From Bin87 sp965220105 (lineage in GTDB: Bacteria; Chloroflexota; Dehalococcoidia; Lucifugimonadales; UBA3495): a stretch of 64,000 nucleotides of DNA. The stretch is from positions 3,906,001 to 3,970,000 of the forward strand of contig OZ244811.1 in assembly GCA_965220105.1 (NCBI GenBank), given 5' to 3'. Shown here piece by piece: positions 41,299-48,415 of the stretch. A program made the position numbers and the translations under genes. The notes beneath the pieces were generated by a model that searched no databases, was not told the DNA's origin, and saw only the letters and a list, made by a program, of their open reading frames with translations. Numbering within the stretch: the stretch's first letter is position 1; every line of letters starts with the position of its first letter.

Positions 41299-42501
41299 AT
41301 GGAGAACGCGCTGGCCGACAAGAACATTGTGCTGGGAGTTACGGGCAGTATCGCGTGCTATAAGGCGTTGGATCTGGCCAGCAAACTGGTGCAGGCCGGC
41401 GCCAATGTTGAGACCATCCTCAGCTACGGCGCGACGCAATTCGTGACGCCCCTGGCGTTTCGCAGCCTGACGCACCGCAGCGTAATCACCGACACGTTTG
41501 ACCCGAACTCGGTACACAGCGTGGAGCACGTTTCGCTGGCGCGGTGGGCCGACATCGTGGTGATCGCGCCGGCGACGGTGCACTGCATCGCCAAGCTGGC
41601 GGGGGGATTGGCCGACGACCCGCTGACGACGACGGTAATAGCGACCGAAGCTCCGTTGCTGGTCGCGCCGGCGATGGACGCCAACATGTTTGACCATCCC
41701 GCGACTCAGGAGAACGTGGCGCGATTGCGGAACCGGGGGGTCTTCCTGGCTGGACCGGCGCCCGGGCGGCTGGCCTCCGGGTTGGTGGGCGTGGGTCGGC
41801 TGGTGGAGCCCGCTGATCTGTTGGGTCACATCTCGGCAGCGTTGGGCACGCACGGCGACCTGGCGGGGCGTACCGTGGTGGTGAGCGCCGGCGGGACCCA
41901 GGAGGCGATCGATCCGGTGCGCGTTATAACCAACCACTCGTCGGGGCGAATGGGGTTCGCTGTGGCAGAGGCGGCCCGGGACCGGGGCGCTGAAGTGGTG
42001 CTGGTGACAGCCCCGGTGGCGTTGCCCAATCCGGCCCGGGTTCGGGTGGTGCCGGTGAAATCGGCGCAGGATATGTGCGATGCCGTGCTGGCCGAAACCA
42101 CCCGCGCCGACGCCCTGATTATGGCGGCAGCGGTGGCAGACTACCGCCCGACGGTGACCGCCGAGCAAAAAATCAAGAAGACGGCTGCCGACGAAATGAT
42201 CATCGAGCTGGACAAGACGACGGATATCCTGGCGACGGCGCGGGGCGACTTCGTGCGGGTAGGGTTTTCCGCCGAGAGCGAGAACCTGGAGGCAAACGCC
42301 GCCGACAAGGTGCGCCGCAAGGAATTGGATCTCATCGTCGCCAACGACATTACGGAAGAGGGCAGCGGCTTCGGCGTGGACACCAACCGGGTGGTGCTGA
42401 TCGACCGGGAGATGGAAGTAGAACGGTTGCCGCTGATGTCCAAGTACGCAGTCGGACACCGGATCATGGACCGGGTGGTTGGATTGTTGAGCACCCGGTA
42501 G
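41299..42501 (+). CDS. coaBC: Bifunctional CoaBC (phosphopantothenoylcysteine decarboxylase/phosphopantothenate-cysteine ligase)
   Basis: Second and third steps of CoA synthesis. The 400-residue protein has an N-terminal flavoprotein CoaC domain (NIVLGVTGSIACYKALDLASKL, the catalytic His in SVHSVEHVSLARWAD, APAMDANMFDHPA) and a C-terminal CoaB domain (VVSAGGTQEAIDPVRVITNHSSGRMGFAVAEAA, AAAVADYRP and KIKK, DLIVANDI). It directly follows coaX (start 2 bases after its stop), so a single transcript is likely. Length is normal. Confidence 0.96.
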   Translation: MENALADKNIVLGVTGSIACYKALDLASKLVQAGANVETILSYGATQFVTPLAFRSLTHRSVITDTFDPNSVHSVEHVSLARWADIVVIAPATVHCIAKLAGGLADDPLTTTVIATEAPLLVAPAMDANMFDHPATQENVARLRNRGVFLAGPAPGRLASGLVGVGRLVEPADLLGHISAALGTHGDLAGRTVVVSAGGTQEAIDPVRVITNHSSGRMGFAVAEAARDRGAEVVLVTAPVALPNPARVRVVPVKSAQDMCDAVLAETTRADALIMAAAVADYRPTVTAEQKIKKTAADEMIIELDKTTDILATARGDFVRVGFSAESENLEANAADKVRRKELDLIVANDITEEGSGFGVDTNRVVLIDREMEVERLPLMSKYAVGHRIMDRVVGLLSTR

Positions 42502-42559
42502 ACCGTAAGAATCTCCCGGTATCGCCGTTCCATCACAAAGAATATTCAGGAGGACGCAC

Positions 42560-43594
42560 ATGCGTATTGGCGTATTCGTCGGGGCCTCTACCGCTGACCT
42601 GATGACCCTGGACGAGCTCGTCGGGCGGATCAAGCAGGCGGAAGCAGACGGGTTCGACAGCTTCTGGGTGCCGCACATCTCCGCCAGGGGATATGACGCG
42701 CTGACGGTGTTGGCGCTGGCGGGCGCGCAAACCAGCCGCATTGAACTGGGGGTCGGCGTGGTGCCAACCTTCCCGCGTCATCCGGTGGCGCTGGCCCAAC
42801 AGGCGCTGACCACAGCGGCGGCCAGCAACGGGCGGTTCGTGCTGGGGATCGGGCCGTCGCACCGCCCTGGCATTGAAGACAGCTTTGGGCTGTCATACGA
42901 CCGCCCGGCGTTGCACACGCGGGAGTATCTGTCGGTGCTGCGGCCCTTGATGGAGTCGGGCCGGGTGCAGTTTTCCGGCGAATTCTACAACGTAAATGCC
43001 GAGCTCGATGTGCCCAACCGACCCAATTGCCCGGTGCTGATATCGGCTCTGGCGCCCCGGATGCTGCGGCTGGCCGGCCAGCGGGCCGACGGCACGATCA
43101 CCTGGATGGCTGGGCCGCGCACGATTCGGGAGCACATTACACCCCGGATTCGCGAGGCCGCCGACGCCAGCGGACGGGACGCCCCGCGGGTTTGCGTCGG
43201 GTTGCCGACGACCGTGTGCGACGATGAGGGAGCGGGCCGTCGGGAGGCCGCCGAGGCGTACGGACGGTACGGGCAGCTGGTGAACTACCGGCGGGTGCTT
43301 GACATCGAAGGCGTGGAGGGTCCGTCGGAGGTGGCGGTGGTGGGCAACGAAGCATCGTTGCGCCGTCAGCTGGAGGAGTTTGCCGCGGGGGGGCCACCGA
43401 TTTCATGGCCAATATATTTGCGGCGGGCGATGACGGGGAGACGGGGGCGCGGACGTATGCGGCGCTGCGGGATTTGGTGGGGAAGGTGTAGTCTCCGGGA
43501 TGTACACGGTTTCGGCATGTTTAGGGGCGACCGAGCGGTCGCCCCTACGTCTTTTGCGCGGCGCCGGGGAGAACCTAAACTAAAGCCAAGGTGA
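42560..43594 (+). CDS. LLM class oxidoreductase with a C-terminal frameshift
   Basis: Luciferase-like/F420-dependent-type oxidoreductase beginning MRIGVFVGASTADLMTLDELVGRIKQAEADGFDSFWVPH, with LGVGVVPTFPRHPVALAQQALTTAAASNGRFVLGIGPSH and LAPRMLRLAGQRADGTITWMAGP, normal features of the F420-type LLM branch. At the seven-G run 43387-43393 the frame changes. The present frame reads on to 43594 through a repeat hairpin and the left end of a MITE. The other frame gives a family-like ending (ATDFMANIFAAGDDGE...) to TAG 43489-43491. So the native gene likely ended at 43491. GGAGG precedes ATG. Confidence 0.8.
   Translation: MRIGVFVGASTADLMTLDELVGRIKQAEADGFDSFWVPHISARGYDALTVLALAGAQTSRIELGVGVVPTFPRHPVALAQQALTTAAASNGRFVLGIGPSHRPGIEDSFGLSYDRPALHTREYLSVLRPLMESGRVQFSGEFYNVNAELDVPNRPNCPVLISALAPRMLRLAGQRADGTITWMAGPRTIREHITPRIREAADASGRDAPRVCVGLPTTVCDDEGAGRREAAEAYGRYGQLVNYRRVLDIEGVEGPSEVAVVGNEASLRRQLEEFAAGGPPISWPIYLRRAMTGRRGRGRMRRCGIWWGRCSLRDVHGFGMFRGDRAVAPTSFARRRGEPKLKPR
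43522..43547 (+). terminator. GGGGCGACC-family hairpin
   Basis: Arms TAGGGGCGACCG (43522-43533) and CGGTCGCCCCTA (43536-43547) followed by CGTCTTTT. It is both a member of the dispersed hairpin family and a possible terminator of the LLM gene. Confidence 0.7.
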
Positions 43595-43726
43595 AATGCG
43601 CAGATGGTGGGGGTCAAACGACGGAGCCGGGTCGTTCTCAAAGTACGGATGAGAGGGATTCACGGGCTTAACCCAGCTGATCATCATCGCCACTTAAATG
43701 TACATCCCACCTTGGCTTTAGTTTAG
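43575..43726. mobile_element. 152-bp MITE-like element with 19-bp terminal inverted repeats
   Basis: CTAAACTAAAGCCAAGGTG (43575-43593) is repeated exactly as its inverse at 43708-43726, with 114 bp between and no coding capacity. The ends carry TA, as in IS630/Tc1-type insertions at TA. Its right end contains the stop codon of the minus-strand LLM gene ending at 43723, and its left end lies in the shifted tail of the plus-strand LLM gene. Confidence 0.7.
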
Positions 43727-44589
43727 CTGACGGCTTCCTTGAATCTGCGGATGGCGTCGATGTGCTGGTCGGGGCCTTTGAGGCCGGCGCGCATGGTGTT
43801 TACGGACAGGTGGGTTGCGCCAGCATCGTCCCAGGCGGAGGCTTGGCGATTCCAGTCATCCGGGTCTTGACTGTCCATCAGGCCAACGCGACCTTCGATG
43901 CCGACGGCGGAGGGGTCGCGGCCGTACCCGCGGGCCAGCTCGCGCATCTCGGCGATGCGTTCCTGGCCAGCGCCGTCGGGCTGGAACTGGGGGAACCAGC
44001 CGTCGCCCATGCGGGCAATGCGCCGCACGACTTGGGGGGCGCCACCGCCGAACCAGACTGGGATGGGCTGCTGGACGGGCCGGGGATTGATGCCGGCGTG
44101 AGTGATCTTGTGATAGCGGCCTTCGTAGTTGACCACTTCCTGAGTCCAGAGCATCCGCAGGACTTCGACCTGTTCGGCGGAGCGGCGGCCCCGGTTTTCC
44201 CAGTTTTCGCCCAGGGCCTCGAACTCAACCTCGTTCCAGCCCACGCCGATGCCGAGCCGCAGGCGTCCGCCGGTGAGCACGTCCACCTCAGCGGTTTGCT
44301 TGGCGACCAGGGCGGTTTGCCGCTGCGGCAGGATAATGATTCCGGTGCACATCTCGATCTTTTCGGTAATGGCGGCCAGGTATCCGAACATCACGAAGGG
44401 CTCGTGGAACATGTCATCCTTGTTGTAGGGACGGTTCCACTCTTCGCGCTTGGTTTGGTCGGCGCCAAGGACGTGGTCGAATACCAGCAGGTGTTCATAG
44501 CCGAGGGATTCGGCGGCCTGCGCGAAATCCTTGACGGCTGAGGGGTCGGCGCCGATTTCGGTCTGGGGGAAGATGGCTCCGAGTTGCAT
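43723..44589 (-). CDS. LLM class F420-dependent-type oxidoreductase
   Basis: 288 residues starting MQLGAIFPQTEIGADPSAVKDFAQAAESLGYEHLLVFDHVLGAD, with MCTGIIILPQRQTALVAKQTAEVDVLTGGRLRLGIGVGWNEVEFEALGENWENRGRRSAEQVEVLRMLW. This pattern matches the TIGR03619-type F420-linked LLM branch. GGAG lies eight bases before ATG 44589; a longer upstream frame to 44748 is not supported. The final codons and stop lie in the right end of the MITE, so the C-terminus may have been altered by the insertion. Substrate unknown. Confidence 0.9.
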   Translation of the reverse strand: MQLGAIFPQTEIGADPSAVKDFAQAAESLGYEHLLVFDHVLGADQTKREEWNRPYNKDDMFHEPFVMFGYLAAITEKIEMCTGIIILPQRQTALVAKQTAEVDVLTGGRLRLGIGVGWNEVEFEALGENWENRGRRSAEQVEVLRMLWTQEVVNYEGRYHKITHAGINPRPVQQPIPVWFGGGAPQVVRRIARMGDGWFPQFQPDGAGQERIAEMRELARGYGRDPSAVGIEGRVGLMDSQDPDDWNRQASAWDDAGATHLSVNTMRAGLKGPDQHIDAIRRFKEAVS

Positions 44590-44905
44590 GGCGGTGGCTC
44601 CTTGGTTACGGCAGTGATAGGCAACGAATACGGCGCCAGTATCGGCGGCAGTGGGCCGGGCGTCAACCCTGCCGCGGGGATTTCGGCGCGGGCACATGGT
44701 GGCGCGGGATTGACGCTTGCCGCCAGCGGGTGCTTCGCATGGGGGCAACGTTCACGGCAAAAGACCCCCTCACCCCAACCCTCTCCCGCTGGGGGAGAGG
44801 GGGCCGGATTGCGGAGGTGGGAACGTTTTATGCGGAGGATGCGCGTGGTTGGGGGCAGACTTTGGTTGATTGGGTCGTCGGGCGTTTGGTAAACTTATCC
44901 GACGC
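44590..44905. other. Intergenic region before tRNA-Gln
   Basis: No gene seen in 316 bp. It contains one hairpin-repeat copy at 44767-44803 (CCCTCACCCCAACCCTCTCCC-GCTG-GGGGAGAGGG). The tRNA promoter is not obvious. Confidence 0.6.
44767..44803. repeat. CCCTCTCCC hairpin repeat copy
   Basis: CCCCTCACCCCAA then CCCTCTCCC with matching GGGAGAGGG after a short loop. Member of the dispersed family. Confidence 0.8.
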
Positions 44906-44979
44906 TGGGGATTAGTCTAGTGGTAAGACGCCTGACTCTGGATCAGGTATCACAGGTTCGAATCCTGTATCCCCAGCCA
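44906..44979 (+). tRNA. tRNA-Gln (anticodon CTG)
   Basis: Cloverleaf: acceptor TGGGGAT pairs with ATCCCCA; anticodon arm CCTGA-CTCTGGA-TCAGG with CTG in the loop; T arm ACAGG-TTCGAAT-CCTGT. Discriminator G and encoded CCA (44977-44979). It reads CAG codons. Confidence 0.97.
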
Positions 44980-45053
44980 TTTTTTGTGTCTTTACAACGC
45001 CGGGTGCCGAGTCCTGGGCTGGGCCAGATACCGGCGCTACAGGAGGTCTGTCC

Positions 45054-46088
45054 ATGGCCGCAGAGAAAGGCATCATCCGGACCGTGGTGGGGAATGGGTC
45101 AGAAGGCTGGGACGGGGACGGCGGCCCGGCGTTGGCCGCGGCGTGTCAAACTCCCTACGCCTGTGAGTTTGATCCCCAGGGGAACATGATCGTGTGCATG
45201 GGTCGCCATCACCGGATCCGACGCGTGGACGCCGAAACCGGGGTTATAAGCCTGATAGCCGGCACGGGGGAGGAAGGTTACACCGGCGACGGCGGCCTCG
45301 CCATCGCCGCCCTGATCAATCAGCCGTACGGGCTGGCCATCGACGTTAACGGCGACATGTACTTCTCGCAGCGGTTTGACCCGGCGGTGCGGAAGATTGA
45401 TGGCCGGACGGGCATCATCTCGACCGTGGCCGGCACCGGAGAATTCGGGTACAGCGGCGACGGCGGGCCCGGCAACGAAGCCATGCTGCGGGAACCCAAC
45501 GACGTGTACCTGGACGGAAAGGGAGGCCTGCTGATAGCCGATATTCAGGATCAACGCATCCGCCGGGTGGACCTGGAGACCGGGGTGATCACGACCTTTG
45601 CCGGCACCGGGGAGAGGTCCCGCGTCGGAGACGGAACGCCGGCCGCCGAAGCAAGTTTGATGGGTCCCCGGGCGGTTTGTATGGATAGCCAGGGGAACGT
45701 CTACGTGTGCGAAAGGGAGGGCAACGGCGTCCGCCGGATTTCCCCGGATGGGATGCTGACCACGATAGCCGGCGCCGAGTCGGTGTACGGTTACTCTGGA
45801 GACGGCGGCCCGGCAATGGCCGCCACCTGGGGAGCGCCCAAGGCCATGCGCTGCGACCTGAATGACAACATCATCGTGGTTGACTCCGATAACTGCGCCG
45901 TGCGGCGAATCGATGCCCGGACGGGTATCGTAACCACCATCGCCGGGGGGCGCGAGGGCGGTGGCGGCGACGGGAGTCCAGCTATAGATGCCGGCCTGGT
46001 CCATCCCCACGGGTGCGGCATCAACGCGGACGGCGACCTGTTTATCGCCGACACGCACAATCACCGAGTCCGCGTGGTCGGCCTGTAA
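45054..46088 (+). CDS. NHL-repeat six-bladed propeller protein
   Basis: 344-residue beta-propeller made of NHL-type repeats. About six units each carry a pattern like ISTVAGTGEFGYSGDGGPGNEAMLREPNDVYLDGKGGLLIAD...RIRRVD (GDGGPA, then a turn, then IRRVD). No signal peptide or membrane segment is visible, so it is predicted to be cytosolic, although many relatives are exported. Function unknown: binding platforms, lyases and hydrolases use this fold. AGGAGG precedes ATG. It starts 75 bases after the tRNA. Confidence 0.87.
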   Translation: MAAEKGIIRTVVGNGSEGWDGDGGPALAAACQTPYACEFDPQGNMIVCMGRHHRIRRVDAETGVISLIAGTGEEGYTGDGGLAIAALINQPYGLAIDVNGDMYFSQRFDPAVRKIDGRTGIISTVAGTGEFGYSGDGGPGNEAMLREPNDVYLDGKGGLLIADIQDQRIRRVDLETGVITTFAGTGERSRVGDGTPAAEASLMGPRAVCMDSQGNVYVCEREGNGVRRISPDGMLTTIAGAESVYGYSGDGGPAMAATWGAPKAMRCDLNDNIIVVDSDNCAVRRIDARTGIVTTIAGGREGGGGDGSPAIDAGLVHPHGCGINADGDLFIADTHNHRVRVVGL

Positions 46089-46203
46089 GCCGCGCCGGCC
46101 GATGCTCCGACTCTGGCGTGGCGAAAACCACCTGACGCCAGTCTGCCGACACGAAACCGACCGTGGTAGTATCTGACGACATAACGTTGCCGAGGAGGAC
46201 GCC

Positions 46204-47220
46204 ATGGCGCTGAGCGGCGAAAACTGGCTGGCCCAAACCCCCGAAGATACCCTGGAACCGGAGATCCCGATTTGCGATCCGCACCACCACTTCTGGGTGT
46301 CGCGGCCAGAGCCGGCTGACTACCAACGATACCTGCTGCCCGAGCTGACCGCGGACGTTGGCAGCGGCCACAACGTGCGCTCGACGGTATTTATCGAGGT
46401 ACGGTGCGAATATCGGCAAAGCGGGCCGGAGGAAATGCGTCCGGTGGGCGAGGTCGAGTACGTCGAAACCATCGCCGGCGCAAGCGCCACCGGGAGTCAT
46501 GGGCCCACCAGGGCCGCGGCAGCCATCATCGGGTACGCCGACTTGAAGCTTGGCGAGGCGGTGCGTCCGGTGCTGGAAGCCATGCAGTCCGCCAGTCCCG
46601 ACCGGTTCCGCGGCGTCCGGCACGCCACGGGGTGGGACGAGAGTCCGGAGCTGGCCAACCGGGATATTCGGGGGGCGCTATCGACGGACGGCTATCGCGC
46701 CGGGGCCAGGGTGCTGGCCGACCTGGGGTTGGTGGTGGAGAACTCGCTCTATTTTCACCAGCTATCCGAGCTGGCGGAATTTGCCCGGGCGGTGCCCGAT
46801 GTGACCATCGTCCTGAACCACATCGGCGGCCTGGTTCGTATCGGTCCCTACGCCAACCGGGATGACGAGGTTCTGCCGGCGTGGCGACGCGGGGTGGCGG
46901 AAGCGGCCCAATGCCCCAACATCGTGATGAAATTGGGCGGCGTGGGACAGTTGCGTTACGGGTACCATTGGCACGACCGAGAAATCCCGATAGGGTCGGA
47001 GGAGCTGGCCGGGACGCTGGGGCCGTTGATGCGGTATTGCATCGAGCAGTTTGGGCCGGACCGGTGCATGTTCGAGAGCAACTTCCCGGTGGACAAGCCG
47101 TCCTACTCCTATAACGTGGTGTACAACGCCTTCAAGCGGCTTTCTCGGGAATATTCGGCAGCCGAACGAGCGGCGCTTTTCCACGATACGGCGGCGCGGG
47201 TCTACGGGATTGGTGACTGA
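46204..47220 (+). CDS. Amidohydrolase family 2 protein
   Basis: TIM-barrel metal-dependent hydrolase (PF04909), 338 residues, related to 2-pyrone-4,6-dicarboxylate lactonase, L-fuconolactonase and gamma-resorcylate decarboxylase-like enzymes. Metal ligand motif DPHHHFW near residues 25-31, RGVRHATGWDES, TIVLNHIGG with the second metal His, and the terminal ligand FESNFPVDK near residues 287-295. GAGGAGG precedes ATG. Likely cleaves a lactone or decarboxylates a carboxylic acid; exact substrate is unknown. It fits the catabolic theme of the window. Confidence 0.9.
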   Translation: MALSGENWLAQTPEDTLEPEIPICDPHHHFWVSRPEPADYQRYLLPELTADVGSGHNVRSTVFIEVRCEYRQSGPEEMRPVGEVEYVETIAGASATGSHGPTRAAAAIIGYADLKLGEAVRPVLEAMQSASPDRFRGVRHATGWDESPELANRDIRGALSTDGYRAGARVLADLGLVVENSLYFHQLSELAEFARAVPDVTIVLNHIGGLVRIGPYANRDDEVLPAWRRGVAEAAQCPNIVMKLGGVGQLRYGYHWHDREIPIGSEELAGTLGPLMRYCIEQFGPDRCMFESNFPVDKPSYSYNVVYNAFKRLSREYSAAERAALFHDTAARVYGIGD

Positions 47221-47232
47221 GGGGGTGGGTTT

Positions 47233-47270
47233 GCCCTCACCTCAACCCTCTCCCTCCAGGGGCGAGGGGA
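47233..47270. repeat. Degenerate CCCTCTCCC hairpin repeat copy
   Basis: CCCTCACCTCAA then CCCTCTCCC-TCCAGG-GGCGAGGGG, a slightly decayed member of the dispersed family. Confidence 0.65.
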
Positions 47271-47284
47271 CAGGTGTGCTGCGA

Positions 47285-48037
47285 TTACCGGTTGTTGGCG
47301 GAGCGCAGGTGTCGGCGGATTTTGGCGACGCCACCGAATTTGAGCCGCAACAGGCCCTTCACATCTTCCCAGGCAGTACGGAGAATGCGGACGCGGGTGT
47401 CGGGGTCGTCGGTCCAGTGCACCGGGATTTCCCGGATGCGGTAGCCGCATTTCTGGGCCAATATCAGCAGCTCGGAATCGAAGAACCAGCCGTTGTCCTG
47501 GACCAGCGGGGCCAGCGCGTCAACGGCCCGACGGCTGGCCGCTTTGAAACCGCATTGAGCGTCGCGGAACGACGTGAAGAACATGGCGCGGAACAGCAGG
47601 CTGTAGCCCCTGGAGGTTATTTCGCGCTTCAGCGTACGCCTCTCCACCAGGGAATCCGGCAGCAGGCGTGATCCGATGGCGATGTCGTATCCCTGGCCGG
47701 CGATGGCATCCACCAACTGGGGGAGGTGCGCCAGGTCGGTGGACAGGTCCACGTCCATGTAGGCCACGACGTCGGCGTCGCTTTCGGTCCAGGCACGGCG
47801 AAGGGCGCGGCCCCGGCCCCTTTGCTCCAGGCGGAGGTAGCGCACCCGGCGATACTCGTCGCCGAGAGCCAATGCCGCGGCCCTGGTGCCGTCTGTGGAA
47901 CCGTTGTCGGCGACCACGATGCTCCAGTCGTATTCGGCCATTTTAGTGGACATAAAGCCGTGCAGGCGGCGGATGCTGACCGGCAGGGCCCGCTCCTCGT
48001 TGAGGCAGGGGATTACAACGTGGACGGTGGTGGTCAT
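47285..48037 (-). CDS. Family 2 glycosyltransferase (dolichyl-phosphate mannosyltransferase-like)
   Basis: 250-residue GT2 enzyme with GT-A fold that moves a sugar from a nucleotide sugar to a lipid phosphate or glycan. Motifs: VVIPCLNEERALPVSIRRLHGF, IVVADNGSTDGTRAAALAL, VVAYMDVDLSTDLAHLPQLVDAI (the DxD as MDVDLST), and CGFKAASRRAV. The pattern CGFKA and the terminal IREIPVHW...VRILRTAWEDVKGLLRLK match DPM1/GtrB-like polyprenyl-phosphate sugar transferases. It lacks C-terminal membrane helices, like DPM1. Probably acts at the inner membrane face. Confidence 0.92.
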   Translation of the reverse strand: MTTTVHVVIPCLNEERALPVSIRRLHGFMSTKMAEYDWSIVVADNGSTDGTRAAALALGDEYRRVRYLRLEQRGRGRALRRAWTESDADVVAYMDVDLSTDLAHLPQLVDAIAGQGYDIAIGSRLLPDSLVERRTLKREITSRGYSLLFRAMFFTSFRDAQCGFKAASRRAVDALAPLVQDNGWFFDSELLILAQKCGYRIREIPVHWTDDPDTRVRILRTAWEDVKGLLRLKFGGVAKIRRHLRSANNR

Positions 48038-48160
48038 GGGAAGTAATTATACCAATGCGCGCCTGGAGGTCATGTAAACTGAATAACTGGGCCATCGGCG
48101 CGAAGAAAGGTGAGGGCCGGACCGGCTGGGTTAAATGGTCGATTATTGGGTTTTTTCAAA

Positions 48161-48190
48161 TTGACAATATGGGGCCCAAAATGCTATATT
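48161..48190 (+). promoter_or_regulatory. Strong sigma70 promoter for the korAB-type operon
   Basis: TTGACA at 48161-48166, 18-bp spacer, TATATT at 48185-48190. It would give an mRNA leader of about 220 bases before the ATG at 48416. Confidence 0.8.
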
Positions 48191-48415
48191 CCGTCCGTTT
48201 ACACGCTGCCGTTTTCGCAGTTCCGTATGCTCGACTTCCGGAGCGTGCATTAGACGAATTCCAACTGGCAAAAATTAGTTTGGCACTCGAACACACCTTC
48301 CCAATTTTTCCAGGGACGGTGTTATTTTTGGCTGTACCGCAGCTGCTCCGTCGCCACCGACCTTTCGCGGGCGAGGCGACGCAGGGAAACGCAGCCGGTC
48401 CGGAGGAACTGCCAG
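48191..48415 (+). other. Long untranslated leader of the korAB-type operon
   Basis: About 220 bases between the promoter and the first gene. Several small stems are possible, for example GCTCCGTCGCC with GGCGAGGCGAC near 48350-48379, but I recognise no named riboswitch. Such a leader may hold a regulatory structure. Confidence 0.4.
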
